64,000 bases of DNA, from NCBI RefSeq assembly GCF_014205215.1, contig NZ_JACHNC010000001.1, forward strand, positions 5,576,501 through 5,640,500. The letters are read 5' to 3'. Below, in pieces: positions 51,355 to 60,764 of this stretch (positions are counted from its first letter, which is position 1; each line of letters starts with the position of its first letter). The position numbers and the translations under genes are program-made. This stretch comes from Actinoplanes lobatus (GTDB lineage Bacteria > Actinomycetota > Actinomycetes > Mycobacteriales > Micromonosporaceae). A model generated the notes under the pieces. That model worked only from the letters and a program-made list of their open reading frames with translations, ran no database searches and was not told where the DNA came from.

Positions 51355-52500
51355 ATGCGTGAACATCGGCGCCGCTGGGCAACCGGCATCGTGACCGCTG
51401 TCGCGGCCGTCATGACGGCACTCGGCGCGACGGCCGGCCCCGCCGCGGCGGACGCCGCCGGGAGCGCAGGAGTCGCCACCGGCTACTCGCACACCTGCGC
51501 GATCCCGGCTGGCGGCAGCCTCTGGTGCTGGGGTGGCAACGGGCGCGGCCAACTCGGCAACGGCACCACGACGGCCAGCACCACCCCGGTACGCGTCGGC
51601 ACCGCCACCGACTGGACCGCCATCGACGCCGGACCCTCGTTCAACTGCGCCCTGCGTGCCGACGGCGGCCTGTGGTGCTGGGGCAACAACCTGCGCGGCC
51701 AGCTCGGCGACGGCACCACCACCAACCGTCCCACCCCGGTACGGGTCGGCACGGCGGCGTGGAGCACCGTGAGCGCCGGCGACAGCCACACGTGCGGTGT
51801 CCGGACCGACGGCACCCTCTGGTGCTGGGGCTTCAACCGGCTCGGCCAGCTCGGCACCGGAAGCAACTACTACGAGACCGCCCCGGTGCAGGTCGGCACC
51901 GCCACCACCTGGGCAGACGTCACCGCCGGGTACGGCCACAGCTGCGCCACCCGTACCGACGGCAGCCTGTGGTGCTGGGGTGACGGCACGACCGGCCAGC
52001 TCGGCATCGGCGTCCTCAGCTACCGCACCACCCCGGAGCGGGTCGGCACCGAGACCAGCTGGAACGGGGTGACCGCGGGGTACGGCTTCACCTGCGGGAC
52101 CCGTACCGACGGCAGCCTGTGGTGCTGGGGCGAGAACGGGTACGGCCAGCTCGGCAACACCGGCAGCTACCAGACCACCCCGACCCGGGTCGGCGCCGGC
52201 ACCACCTGGGCACGGGTCGCCGCCGGTGACAGTTCCGTCTGCGCGGTGCGTACCGACGGCAGCCTGTGGTGCTGGGGCAACAACGCGAACGGCCAGCTGG
52301 GCGACGGCACCACCACGCACCGGTCCGCGCCCGTACGGGTCGGCGACGCCGTCACCTGGAGCAGCGACGTCGCCGTCAACTACCACGGGTGCGGGGTGCG
52401 TACCGACGACAGCCTGTGGTGCTGGGGCGGCAACGGCTCCGGCCAGCTCGGCGACGGCACCACCACGCCGCGGACCAGCCCGGCGCAGGTGACGCTGTAG
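51355..52500 (+). CDS. Secreted RCC1-repeat beta-propeller protein
   Basis: 381 residues: signal peptide (cleavage near AAADA at about 36) and seven RCC1/BLIP-II-type repeats of about 50 residues, each with SLWCWGxNxxGQLGxG. Together they make a seven-bladed propeller that would bind a protein or glycan. Every blade carries a WCWG Cys, and a second Cys lies in most blades (HTCA, FNCA, HTCG, HSCA, FTCG, SVCA, HGCG), so one disulfide per blade is likely. The ATG at 51355 follows GAGGAGA. The CebR box upstream places it with cellulose-use genes. Confidence 0.9.
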   Translation: MREHRRRWATGIVTAVAAVMTALGATAGPAAADAAGSAGVATGYSHTCAIPAGGSLWCWGGNGRGQLGNGTTTASTTPVRVGTATDWTAIDAGPSFNCALRADGGLWCWGNNLRGQLGDGTTTNRPTPVRVGTAAWSTVSAGDSHTCGVRTDGTLWCWGFNRLGQLGTGSNYYETAPVQVGTATTWADVTAGYGHSCATRTDGSLWCWGDGTTGQLGIGVLSYRTTPERVGTETSWNGVTAGYGFTCGTRTDGSLWCWGENGYGQLGNTGSYQTTPTRVGAGTTWARVAAGDSSVCAVRTDGSLWCWGNNANGQLGDGTTTHRSAPVRVGDAVTWSSDVAVNYHGCGVRTDDSLWCWGGNGSGQLGDGTTTPRTSPAQVTL

Positions 52501-52501
52501 G

Positions 52502-52879
52502 TCAGCGCAACCGGGAGCGGAACTCGGCGAGCGTCAGCACCGCCGCGTTCCGCTCCTCCACCGGGAAGACCGCGATGTCGGCGTCGTCCTCCTCCAACTG
52601 CGGCAGCCATTCGCGCAGGAACACGTCGGCCGGGATGCGGATGGCGTGCTCGCCGTCGACCTCGCCCTCGTTCTCCAGCCGGGCGACCGTCGCGTACGGC
52701 CAGATCGGCAGCAGGTTGCGCCGCCGGGCGTCCTCGGTGAACAGGACGTCACCCTCGTCGCCCCACACCCACAGGGCGCCCCGGTCCGCGATGGCCTCGA
52801 ACGTCCGGGCCACCCGGGCCGTCTCGTCCAGCCCGCGCAGCTGCTCCGCCTCAGGGCGGGGAATGTCATCCGATGTCAC
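52502..52879 (-). CDS. DUF2750-family protein
   Basis: 125 residues, soluble and acidic. ALWVWGDEGDVLFTED, LLPIWPYATVARL and REWLPQLEEDDADIAVFP match DUF2750, a family of unknown function often seen near immunity-like small proteins. The GTG start overlaps the stop of the preceding gene by 4 bp (GTGA), so translation is coupled. Its stop lies one base from the stop of the convergent RCC1 gene. Confidence 0.78.
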   Translation of the reverse strand: MTSDDIPRPEAEQLRGLDETARVARTFEAIADRGALWVWGDEGDVLFTEDARRRNLLPIWPYATVARLENEGEVDGEHAIRIPADVFLREWLPQLEEDDADIAVFPVEERNAAVLTLAEFRSRLR

Positions 52880-53382
52880 CCGGCGATGCTATGGCACCCG
52901 CCCAGCGCGCCCACCAACTGGGCCGCGGTCTTCGCGTGTTTCGCGTAGGCCTCCGGGAACGCCGACACCTGCACCGCCTGGGCCGCCTCGGTGAGCCGCA
53001 TCTCCTGCCAGCCGTCGACGGTGAGCAGGCGGTCGTAGAACTTCCCGGTCTGGTACGCCGGGTCGGTGAGCTGCCGCGGCGTGCCCCACCCCTGGCTGGG
53101 CCGCTGCTGGAACAGGCCGATCGAGTCACGGTCGCCGCCCGGCAGATTGCGCAGCCGGGACTCCTGCAGCGCGGTCGCCACCGCGATGACCAGCGCCTCC
53201 TCCGGCACCCGCCGCTCGCTGCCGATGGTGACGATGAGGCGCGCGTTGGCGAGCTGCTCGTCGGTCCAGTGGCCGAGCGCCGACGGTGTGGGGGAGGGCG
53301 CGCAGTTCTCGTCGGCGCGTACCAGCGGGCTGATCAGAAAGGCGGCGATCACGGCGACCGCGGTCACGAACAACATGCGCAC
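52876..53382 (-). CDS. Secreted lytic-transglycosylase-like protein
   Basis: 168 residues with a signal peptide (about 1-23). VIAVATALQESRLRNLPGGDRDSIGLFQQRPSQGWG (in pieces) is the goose-lysozyme/SLT-type core seen in many actinomycete cell-wall proteins, with the catalytic Glu in QES. It probably cleaves or binds peptidoglycan outside the membrane. GTG 53382 or ATG 53376 could start it. It follows the Rieske gene by 33 bp and overlaps the DUF2750 gene. Confidence 0.75.
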   Translation of the reverse strand: MRMLFVTAVAVIAAFLISPLVRADENCAPSPTPSALGHWTDEQLANARLIVTIGSERRVPEEALVIAVATALQESRLRNLPGGDRDSIGLFQQRPSQGWGTPRQLTDPAYQTGKFYDRLLTVDGWQEMRLTEAAQAVQVSAFPEAYAKHAKTAAQLVGALGGCHSIAG

Positions 53383-53415
53383 GACGGGGAACGATATCGA
53401 AGACCATCGTGGCCC

Positions 53416-54558
53416 TCACCGCCGGAGCACGAAATCCTCGTACGCCTGGAGAAGCAGGCCGTGGAAGTGGTGCACGCCGTGTTCGGAGAGACCGGGCGCC
53501 TCCGGGTCGTACACGATCCGTCCCTGATCGAAAGCGGGCGTCGCCATGCCACGCTGGACGCTCTCCACGATCGCGATGTCCTGCTGCTGGAGCACCTCGT
53601 CGATGTAGCGGACCGCCTCGGCCTCGGCCCCGTCCAGCTCGGGCGTCTCGAAGTAGAAGTCCCACGTCTCGAGCGTCCGGTCCGGCCCGGCCGGAATCAC
53701 CTGCAATACCATGAAATTGCCACGCCCCGGATACCGCAGCAGGCACGTGTTCGGCCACAGCCACCACACCGCGTGCTGGGTCACCGAGGCGCCGGCCACG
53801 TTGTACGCCGGATTGTCCGCCCGCCCCGCCTCGGCGAAATGGCTGGACCAGATGCCGTGCGTGCGCACCTCGTAGGTGTCCATGTCGACCAGCGCCACGA
53901 ACTCGCGGTGCGCGACATGACAGTGGTAGCACTCCAGGAAGTTGTCGATGACGTTCTTCCAGTTGGACCGGATGTCGTAGGTGAGCCGCTTCGCGAACGT
54001 CAGCGACGCGACGTCCGGCGCCCACCGGGCGATCTCGGCGGCCAGGTCCGGCGCCTGTTCGGCCAGCGGCGCGGCGTCCGGATCCAGGTTGACGTAGACG
54101 AAACCGCCGAACTCCTCGGCCCGGATCCGGTCCAGGCGGATCTCTCCGGGATCGAAACCCCGCATCCGGTCGGTCTTTCGGGCCCGGCGCAGGCCGCCGT
54201 CGAGGTCATAGACCCAAGCATGGTACGGGCAGACGATGCTTTTCGTGACGCCCGAGCCGGACAGCAGCTCATGGGCCCGGTGCTTGCACACGTTGTAGAA
54301 GGCGCGCAGGGTGCCGCCGGAGTCGCGGACCACGGCGACCGGCATCCCGGCCACCGTCGCCGCCACATAACTGCCCGGCGCCCGCAGCTTTTCCACGTGA
54401 CAGACCCACTGCCAGGTGCGGGCGAAAACGGCCCGTTGTTCGAGATCCAGCCACTTCGGGTCGAGGTACGCCTCGGCCCGCAGCGACATCGACCGCCCGG
54501 GATCGGTGTCGTACCCGGATCCGATGTCCTTGACGTCCCGCCCATCGACATTGGTCAT
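53416..54558 (-). CDS. Rieske non-haem iron oxygenase, alpha subunit
   Basis: 380 residues. The Rieske [2Fe-2S] ligands are in CKHRAHELL and CPYHAWVYD (C-x-H, then C-x2-H), and the mononuclear iron site in NFLECYHCHVAH. The overall layout and the end (RGMATPAFDQGRIV, EHGVHHFH) recall carnitine/glycine-betaine-type oxygenases that demethylate or hydroxylate quaternary amines. No reductase gene is adjacent. It is divergent from an uncharacterised gene at 54620. Confidence 0.88.
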   Translation of the reverse strand: MTNVDGRDVKDIGSGYDTDPGRSMSLRAEAYLDPKWLDLEQRAVFARTWQWVCHVEKLRAPGSYVAATVAGMPVAVVRDSGGTLRAFYNVCKHRAHELLSGSGVTKSIVCPYHAWVYDLDGGLRRARKTDRMRGFDPGEIRLDRIRAEEFGGFVYVNLDPDAAPLAEQAPDLAAEIARWAPDVASLTFAKRLTYDIRSNWKNVIDNFLECYHCHVAHREFVALVDMDTYEVRTHGIWSSHFAEAGRADNPAYNVAGASVTQHAVWWLWPNTCLLRYPGRGNFMVLQVIPAGPDRTLETWDFYFETPELDGAEAEAVRYIDEVLQQQDIAIVESVQRGMATPAFDQGRIVYDPEAPGLSEHGVHHFHGLLLQAYEDFVLRR

Positions 54559-54619
54559 GATCCGAACGTTAGGGCCGCCCGATGCCGCCGTTCAAGAGGC
54601 GTCTGATTTGCTGATCACC

Positions 54620-55462
54620 ATGCGCAGCACCGCCGAGTTCGACGCCTTCGGGCCCTGGATCGACGAGGTCACCGACGTCGACGGCCTGCCCCGCCTCTAC
54701 CGGGACTCCGGCCTCGATCCGCGGGCCCACCGGCTGGTCCTGAAAGTGCCGCGCGACATCGAGCGCCGCAACGCCAACCCGCACATGCATCTGTACGACT
54801 ACGTGATCGCGGTCGGCGACGAGATCCTCACCGTTCTCATCCGGCACGAGGACACCTACCGCACCGCCCGCATCCCGTTCGACCGGATCGCCGCCATCCG
54901 GGACAGTGTGCGCCTGCTCAACGGCCAGTTGACGATTCACACGCTGGACGGGCCGGCGCTGACCGTCCCGTACAACGGCTCGGCCGGCGGCCCGGTCCGC
55001 GACCTGATCCGGCTGCTCCGCGAGGTGTACCTGCCGGCCGGGCCGCCCGGTCCGGACGACCCGTACCGCGTCGATCCGCACGTCGGCCCGGAGGACATCG
55101 GACTGCTCACCGACTACCGGCGGCTGATCGCCCGGGAACCGGGGATGCGGCTGCTCAACGTCTCCTACCGGCAGCATCTGCGCCACCGGATGCGGCTGGT
55201 GGCCATGCCGCCCTCGATCGTCGTCGGCGACGACCGCGAGTGGCAGATCATCCACCGCCGGGACTGGTTCACCGGCCCCGGCGACGACCTCTCGCTGGCC
55301 CGCACCGTCCTGCCCCTGGCCCGGATCGGCAACCTCTGGGCCCGGCCGCACGAGCGCTACCAGCACGTGCACGTCATCACGGCGGAGTCCGGCGCCACCA
55401 CTCTCGAGATCCCGGTCGTCCCCGGCCCGTTCAGCGAGGCCCTCCTCCCGCCGGCGAGGTGA
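54620..55462 (+). CDS. Conserved-looking protein of unknown function
   Basis: 280 residues, soluble, no signal peptide. Blocks such as HMHLYDYVIAVGDEILTVLIRHEDTYRTARIPFDRIAAIRDSV (in pieces) suggest a PH-like beta domain, followed by a second unit with REWQIIHRRDWFTGPGDDL. I do not recognise the family. ATG 54620 is chosen because upstream in-frame starts would overlap the divergent Rieske gene; no ribosome site is evident. Confidence 0.65.
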   Translation: MRSTAEFDAFGPWIDEVTDVDGLPRLYRDSGLDPRAHRLVLKVPRDIERRNANPHMHLYDYVIAVGDEILTVLIRHEDTYRTARIPFDRIAAIRDSVRLLNGQLTIHTLDGPALTVPYNGSAGGPVRDLIRLLREVYLPAGPPGPDDPYRVDPHVGPEDIGLLTDYRRLIAREPGMRLLNVSYRQHLRHRMRLVAMPPSIVVGDDREWQIIHRRDWFTGPGDDLSLARTVLPLARIGNLWARPHERYQHVHVITAESGATTLEIPVVPGPFSEALLPPAR

Positions 55463-55688
55463 GGCCGAGCAGGGCGGCGAGCTCGCGCCACCGGGGGAGG
55501 GTCGGGGCGGCACCGTCCCCATATCCGCATGCGTCGATGCTGCCCCCATGGGCGGCCGCCACGTTCCGCCCGGGCGTTCCCGGTGAAACGCCTGTCGGTG
55601 CGGTTGCGCTGGTGGAGACTAGGAATGCCACCGGTCGCGGCGCGACTGGGCGGGCGTCCGTGCTCCAGCGGAGATCTCGCTACGGACG

Positions 55689-58064
55689 GTGATCCTCATG
55701 GTCATGCAGGGCAGGAAACGAACCGGGAAGAGGCATGACGAGGGCATCCTGTCGTCGGTCGTGAGTTCCACGGCGGACGCCATCATCGGCTGCAACACGC
55801 AGGGGCGGATCACCGCATGGAATCCGGCGGCCGAGCGGATCTACGGCTACCGCTGCGACGAGGCCCGACGCCGGCCGGTGACGATGTTGTACCCGGCCGA
55901 CGTCGCCGAGCGTGACTGGCAGATCTTCCAGAAGGCCCTCCGGGGCACCCCCACGGCGCAGGTGCGGACCGTACGGCTGCACAAGGACGGCACGCGCGTA
56001 CCGGTCCGGATGTCGTTCGCGCCGATCGAGGGCACCGACGGGTCGGTACGCGGCGTGGTCAGCGTCGCCCACGAGCTGACCGACGAGATCCGGTCGGAGG
56101 CCCGGATGACGGCGCTGCTGGAGGCGACCCCGGACGCGATCGTCGGCGTCGACCCCGGCGGGCGGATCGTGTTCGCCAACCGGTCCTGCGAACGGCTGCT
56201 GGGGTACCGGCCGGAGGAGCTGACCGGCCGGCAGGCGGAGATGCTCTTCGCCCAGGACGCCCGCGCCGACATGATCGAGCTGTGTGAGCGCCTGTTCGCC
56301 GATCCCCGGCTGCGCGACCGCACCCGGACGCTGACCACCCGGCTGCGGCGCCGGGACGGCACCGAGTTGCCCGGCGAGACGACGCTGAGCTGGCGGGAGG
56401 AGCCCGGCGGGCCGCTGCTCATCGCGGCGACCCGCGACCTGACCGAGCAGCACCGGGCGGAGGACAAGCTGCGGGCGCTGCTCGAGGCGGTGCCGGAGGC
56501 GATCACCGGGGTCTCGCTCGACGGCCGGATCGTGATGGCCAACCGGGGCACCGAGAGGCTGCTCGGCTACTCCCGGGAGGAGTTGCTGAACGAGCCCTAC
56601 GACCGGCTTCTGCCCGGGTACGAGCGGGAGCGCGTCGCCCGGATGGTGGCCGGCCTGTTCGAGTCCGAGCTGCCGTCGACCGTGGTCTACGTCGACATCC
56701 TCCGGGCCGACGGGACCCTGGTGCCCACCGAGAGCACGGTGTCCCGGTTCGACGGCGGCGGCGAGCGCATGCTGCTGGTCGCCGGCCGCGACATCACCGA
56801 CCGGGTGGCGGCCGAACGGGAACGGGCCCGCCTCGCCGAGCAGGTGCAGCGGCAGCGGACCCAGCGGCTGGAGGCCCTCGGACAGCTGGCCGGCGGTGTC
56901 GCCCACGACTTCAACAACCTGCTCGCCGTCATTTCCAACTACACCGAGCTGCTCGGGGACGAGGTCACCGATCTGGCCCGGAGCGACCCGAAGCAGTGGC
57001 AGCCGTTCGCCGACGACCTCGACCGGATCCGGAAGGCCGCCGAGCGGGGCGCCGCGCTCACCCAGCGGCTGCTCACCTTCAGCCGGCGGGACCTCAGCCG
57101 GCCACGGGTGCTGGAACCCGGCGCCGTCCTGGACCGGCTGCTGCCGTCGCTGCGCACCGCGGTCGGTGAGGGCCACGAACTGCGGCTGACCGCCGTACCC
57201 GAGTTGTGGCCGGTCCTGCTCGATCCCGGGCAACTCGACCAGCTGCTGGTCAACCTGGCGATCAACGCCCGGGACGCGATGCCCGGCGGCGGCCCGGTGG
57301 TCATCGACGCCGACAACCTCCGGTTCGACGGTGACGACCCCGGCTATCAACCGCCACCCGAGACCGGGCGCCGCTACCTGCGCCTGCGGGTCACCGACAC
57401 CGGCGTCGGCATGTCCGCCGACGTGGCGGCGCGCGCCTTCGAACCGTTCTTCACCACCAAGACCAAGAACCCGGGTACGGGACTCGGGCTGGCCGCCGTC
57501 TACGGGATCGTGGGCCAGGCCGGCGGCTGCCTGGCCGTGACGTCGATTCCCGGCGCCGGCACCACCATGACGGTCCTGCTGCCGGCCACCGACGAGGCGT
57601 ACAGCGACCCGGCGGACGAGATCGTCCCCGACGACGGCGGCCCGGACGGCGGCGAGCCGGGGCGGTACCACGTCATCCTGCTCGCCGACGACGAGGAGGG
57701 CGTCCGCGAGTCCACCGCCCGGGCGCTCTCCCGCCACGGCTACCGTGTCCTGACCGCCCCCGACGGCCCGGCCGCGCTGACCCTGGCGCACCAGCACCGC
57801 GACGAGATCGACGTGCTGCTCACCGACGTGATCATGCCGAGGATGCACGGCGGCGAGCTGGCCCAGCGGGTGGTCGAGCTGATCCCGGACATCCGGGTGA
57901 TCTACATGTCCGGGTACGCCGAGCCGCTGCTCGACGTCGCGCCCGCCGGCTCCACGGCCACCCCGCTGCTGGAGAAGCCGTTCGCCATCGCCGAGCTGCT
58001 GCGCACCCTGCGCCCCGGCCCGATTCGCTCCGACGGCAGGGGAACCGGTATGCACGTCACGTGA
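55689..58064 (+). CDS. Hybrid sensor histidine kinase with three PAS domains and receiver
   Basis: 791 residues, no membrane segment, so a cytosolic sensor. Three PAS domains (about 20-140, 145-265, 270-390) are each opened by a D-A/E-I-x-G sequence (STADAIIGCN, ATPDAIVGVD, AVPEAITGVS). HisKA follows with the phospho-acceptor His in GGVAHDFNNLLAV, then HATPase (NLAINARDAMP, DTGVGMSA, GTGLGLAAVYG) and a C-terminal receiver with DDEE and the phospho-acceptor Asp in LLTDVIMPRMHG. The GTG start at 55689 could be replaced by ATG 55698 or 55704. Its stop overlaps the MurJ-like start by 4 bp. Confidence 0.9.
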   Translation: MILMVMQGRKRTGKRHDEGILSSVVSSTADAIIGCNTQGRITAWNPAAERIYGYRCDEARRRPVTMLYPADVAERDWQIFQKALRGTPTAQVRTVRLHKDGTRVPVRMSFAPIEGTDGSVRGVVSVAHELTDEIRSEARMTALLEATPDAIVGVDPGGRIVFANRSCERLLGYRPEELTGRQAEMLFAQDARADMIELCERLFADPRLRDRTRTLTTRLRRRDGTELPGETTLSWREEPGGPLLIAATRDLTEQHRAEDKLRALLEAVPEAITGVSLDGRIVMANRGTERLLGYSREELLNEPYDRLLPGYERERVARMVAGLFESELPSTVVYVDILRADGTLVPTESTVSRFDGGGERMLLVAGRDITDRVAAERERARLAEQVQRQRTQRLEALGQLAGGVAHDFNNLLAVISNYTELLGDEVTDLARSDPKQWQPFADDLDRIRKAAERGAALTQRLLTFSRRDLSRPRVLEPGAVLDRLLPSLRTAVGEGHELRLTAVPELWPVLLDPGQLDQLLVNLAINARDAMPGGGPVVIDADNLRFDGDDPGYQPPPETGRRYLRLRVTDTGVGMSADVAARAFEPFFTTKTKNPGTGLGLAAVYGIVGQAGGCLAVTSIPGAGTTMTVLLPATDEAYSDPADEIVPDDGGPDGGEPGRYHVILLADDEEGVRESTARALSRHGYRVLTAPDGPAALTLAHQHRDEIDVLLTDVIMPRMHGGELAQRVVELIPDIRVIYMSGYAEPLLDVAPAGSTATPLLEKPFAIAELLRTLRPGPIRSDGRGTGMHVT

Positions 58065-59650
58065 CAGACGGATCTTCGATCGGGCGCGCCGGGCAGCGAA
58101 TGGCCGTCGCCACCCTCGCCTCGCGGGTCGCCGGGTTCCTGCGGATCCTGGTGCTCGCCGCCGCGCTGGGGCTGGGCGGCCGGCTGCTCGACACGTACAA
58201 CCTGGCCAACACCGTGCCGAACGCCGTCTACGAGCTGATCGTCGGCGGCACCATGGCCAGCATCGTGGTACCGCTGCTCACCCGGGCGGCGCTGCGCGAA
58301 CCCGACGGCGGGGTGCTCTACGCGCAGCGGCTGCTGTCCCTGATCGTGTACGTGCTCGGCGCGGTCACCGTACTGGCCGTGGTCGCCGCACCGCTGCTGA
58401 TCGACCTGTACGCCCCCGGCTTCACCCCCGATCAGCGGGACCTGGCCATCGTGTTCAGCCGGTTCTTCCTCCCGCAGATCCTCTTCTACGGTGTCAGCGC
58501 GACCACCGGCGCCATCCTCAACATCCGCGGCCGGTTCGCCACCGGAGCCTGGGCGCCCCTGGTGAACAGCGTCATCGTCATCGCGGTGGGGCTCGTCTAC
58601 CTGGCGATCGGCGGCGCCACCGGCACCGGCCTGACCACCGGGGAATTGCTGCTGCTCGCGGTCGGCACGACGGCCGGGGTGTTCGCGCAGGCGCTGCTCG
58701 TGGTGTGGGCGCTGCGCCGCAGCGGCTTCCCGATCCGGCTGCACCTGGACCCGCGCGGCATCGCCATCCGGCGGATCGGGAAGCTCGGCGTGTGGGTGCT
58801 GGTGGCGGTCGTCGCCTCACAGACGCTCACCGCGGCGGCGACCCGGGCCGCGTCCTGGGGCGGCGCGGGCGGCATCACCGCCTTCCAGAACGCGAGCGCC
58901 GTCTACCTCGTGCCGTTCGCGGTCATCGCGGTGTCGGTGATGACCGCCATGCTGCCCCGGCTCAGCGAGTACGCGGCACGCGGCGAACACCAGCGGGTCA
59001 CCGTCGGGCTGTCCCGGGCGGTGCGCACCGCCCTGGTGGTGATGGCGCCGATCGCGGCCGCCTTCGTGCTGCTCGGCCCGACCGTCGCGGTGGTGCTGTT
59101 CGACCACGGCAACAGCGATCCGGCGACGGTCCGGGTGCTGGGCCTGGTCCTGACCTCGTTCGGGCTCACCCTGGTGCCGTTCACCAGCTACATGATCCTC
59201 CAGCGTGGCCTGTACGCCCTCCAGGACACCCGGACGTCGGCGCTGATCACGGCGCTGGTCGCCGCGGTCGGGGTGGCCGGATGCGCCGTCGCCGGGGCGG
59301 TGCTGCCGAAACGGGACATCGTCATCGGCATCCCGGTGGCGTACGCGGTCGCCTACCTGGCCGGGCTCATCGTGACCGCCCTCGTGCTGCGCCGGCGGCT
59401 CGGCCACATCGACGGGTGGCGCCTCGTCCGTACCCATCTGCGGGTTCTGGCGGCGACCGCGGCCGGCGCGGGATGCGCCGGCCTGGTCCTCTGGGTCACC
59501 GGCCCGGCCTCCTGGACGGGCGCCCTGCTCACCCTGCTGGGCGCGGTGGCCGCGGGTGGCGCCGGCTACCTGCTCGCCGGGCGGCTGATGCGCCTCGCCG
59601 AGCTGCGGCACCTGCTGAACACCGCGCTGCCGGGCCTGCGGACCTGGTGA
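58061..59650 (+). CDS. MurJ/MviN-family lipid flippase
   Basis: 529 residues with about fourteen membrane helices of the MOP superfamily; LANTVPNAVYELIVGGTMASIVVPLL and FYGVSATTGAILNIRGRF (in pieces) are MurJ signatures. MurJ flips lipid II for peptidoglycan synthesis. It lacks the long cytosolic pseudokinase tail of the mycobacterial protein and overlaps a sensor kinase gene by GTGA. The principal murJ of actinomycetes lies elsewhere, beside parAB/trxB, so this may be a paralogue for a cell-wall or exopolysaccharide lipid carrier. Confidence 0.88.
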   Translation: MTDGSSIGRAGQRMAVATLASRVAGFLRILVLAAALGLGGRLLDTYNLANTVPNAVYELIVGGTMASIVVPLLTRAALREPDGGVLYAQRLLSLIVYVLGAVTVLAVVAAPLLIDLYAPGFTPDQRDLAIVFSRFFLPQILFYGVSATTGAILNIRGRFATGAWAPLVNSVIVIAVGLVYLAIGGATGTGLTTGELLLLAVGTTAGVFAQALLVVWALRRSGFPIRLHLDPRGIAIRRIGKLGVWVLVAVVASQTLTAAATRAASWGGAGGITAFQNASAVYLVPFAVIAVSVMTAMLPRLSEYAARGEHQRVTVGLSRAVRTALVVMAPIAAAFVLLGPTVAVVLFDHGNSDPATVRVLGLVLTSFGLTLVPFTSYMILQRGLYALQDTRTSALITALVAAVGVAGCAVAGAVLPKRDIVIGIPVAYAVAYLAGLIVTALVLRRRLGHIDGWRLVRTHLRVLAATAAGAGCAGLVLWVTGPASWTGALLTLLGAVAAGGAGYLLAGRLMRLAELRHLLNTALPGLRTW

Positions 59651-59651
59651 G

Positions 59652-60764
59652 CTACTTCGTCGGCGGCGCCGCGTCGGTGGTGGTCTGCTCCAGCACGACG
59701 CTGTAGCCGATGAGGTCGCCCGGCCGCAGCCGCGAGGTCGTGCCGCCCGGCTTCACCACCCGGGACTCCTGGCCGAGCGCCCGGCCGGTGGCGGTGTCGA
59801 TGATGAAGCGGCGCTCGATCGCGCCGGTGAACGCGCTCTGCGCGGTGAACGCGAAGCCCTCACCCGTCCGGCCGTGCTGGTCGGCCACCACCCCCAGGGA
59901 GCGGGTGCCGGGCAGGTCGGCGATCAGGCGGAAGGCCGCCGCCCGGACCGGTCCGCTGACCGGGACGTCGGTGATCAGGCCGGAGGCGACGTTCAGCAGC
60001 CACTGGTCGCGGTCGGTGGGCATGTCGCCGCCACCGCCGTCGAAGTGCTTCAGCAGCGCGGCCCGCAGCGCGGCCGGCTCGGTCGGCAGCTTCTCCAGAT
60101 CGCGGACGGGGAGGAACGCGTACACGTCCGCGTCACTGGTCGACACCCTTCGCGGTCCGGCGCCGGTGCCGACCGGTGATCCCGGCCCCACCTCGCCGTT
60201 CGGCAGGGGCTTGCCGACCAGCACCGTCGCGGGGGAGCCGGCGGCCTGCCAGGCGGCCTCGTCGGCGGGGGTCAGCGGGGTCAGGCCGAGCGTCTGGGAG
60301 ACCACCCGGGTGGGCTCGTCGCCGGCGCGGGCCAGCCAGGTCTCGTCCGACGACTTCGCCGTCATCCGGAAGGTCGCGGTGCCGGAACCCACCGTGAGCA
60401 CCGACCCGTTCTCGTGCCGGAACAGCAGGTACCTCCCGGAGCCGGGGGCCTCCTGGCTGCTGCGCTCGGCGGCGGCCAGCAGGATCTGCGACCCGGTCAG
60501 CCGGCCGGTCGCCTCGACCGAGGACCCGGATTCGGACGGCGCGGGCGTCGCGCCGCCGTTGACCACGACCACGGCCACGGCGGCGATCGCGGCGGCGGCC
60601 AGCGCCCCGGCCGGGATCAGCGCGGCGGCCCGGAACCGGCGGGGACGGGCCCCGGTGATCGGCTCGGTGCGCGGGGCGAAGGGGAGCGGCGGCGTGCCGG
60701 ACGGGTCCAGCCGGGCCGGCCGGGCGTCGGCGAGGGACTTCATGACGTCGGTCTGCTTGCTCAT
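59652..60764 (-). CDS. CU044_5270-type membrane partner of ECF sigma factor
   Basis: 370 residues: cytosolic N terminus (MSKQTDVMKSLADARPARLD), one membrane helix (about 48-68), and an external domain with ILLAAAERSSQEAPGSGRYLLFRHENG and the C-terminal ERRFIIDTATGRALGQESRVV. The pattern matches CU044_5270 proteins that accompany ECF sigma genes, probably as anti-sigma or sensor partners without the zinc motif. Its ATG overlaps the sigma stop by 4 bp (ATGA) and AAGGAG precedes it. Confidence 0.82.
   Translation of the reverse strand: MSKQTDVMKSLADARPARLDPSGTPPLPFAPRTEPITGARPRRFRAAALIPAGALAAAAIAAVAVVVVNGGATPAPSESGSSVEATGRLTGSQILLAAAERSSQEAPGSGRYLLFRHENGSVLTVGSGTATFRMTAKSSDETWLARAGDEPTRVVSQTLGLTPLTPADEAAWQAAGSPATVLVGKPLPNGEVGPGSPVGTGAGPRRVSTSDADVYAFLPVRDLEKLPTEPAALRAALLKHFDGGGGDMPTDRDQWLLNVASGLITDVPVSGPVRAAAFRLIADLPGTRSLGVVADQHGRTGEGFAFTAQSAFTGAIERRFIIDTATGRALGQESRVVKPGGTTSRLRPGDLIGYSVVLEQTTTDAAPPTK

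Noticed and set aside
55431..55631. 66-codon minus-strand frame between the unknown gene and the hybrid kinase
   Set aside because: It overlaps the end of the 54620-55462 gene and has no ribosome site or family match. The 226-bp gap shows nothing else I can support.
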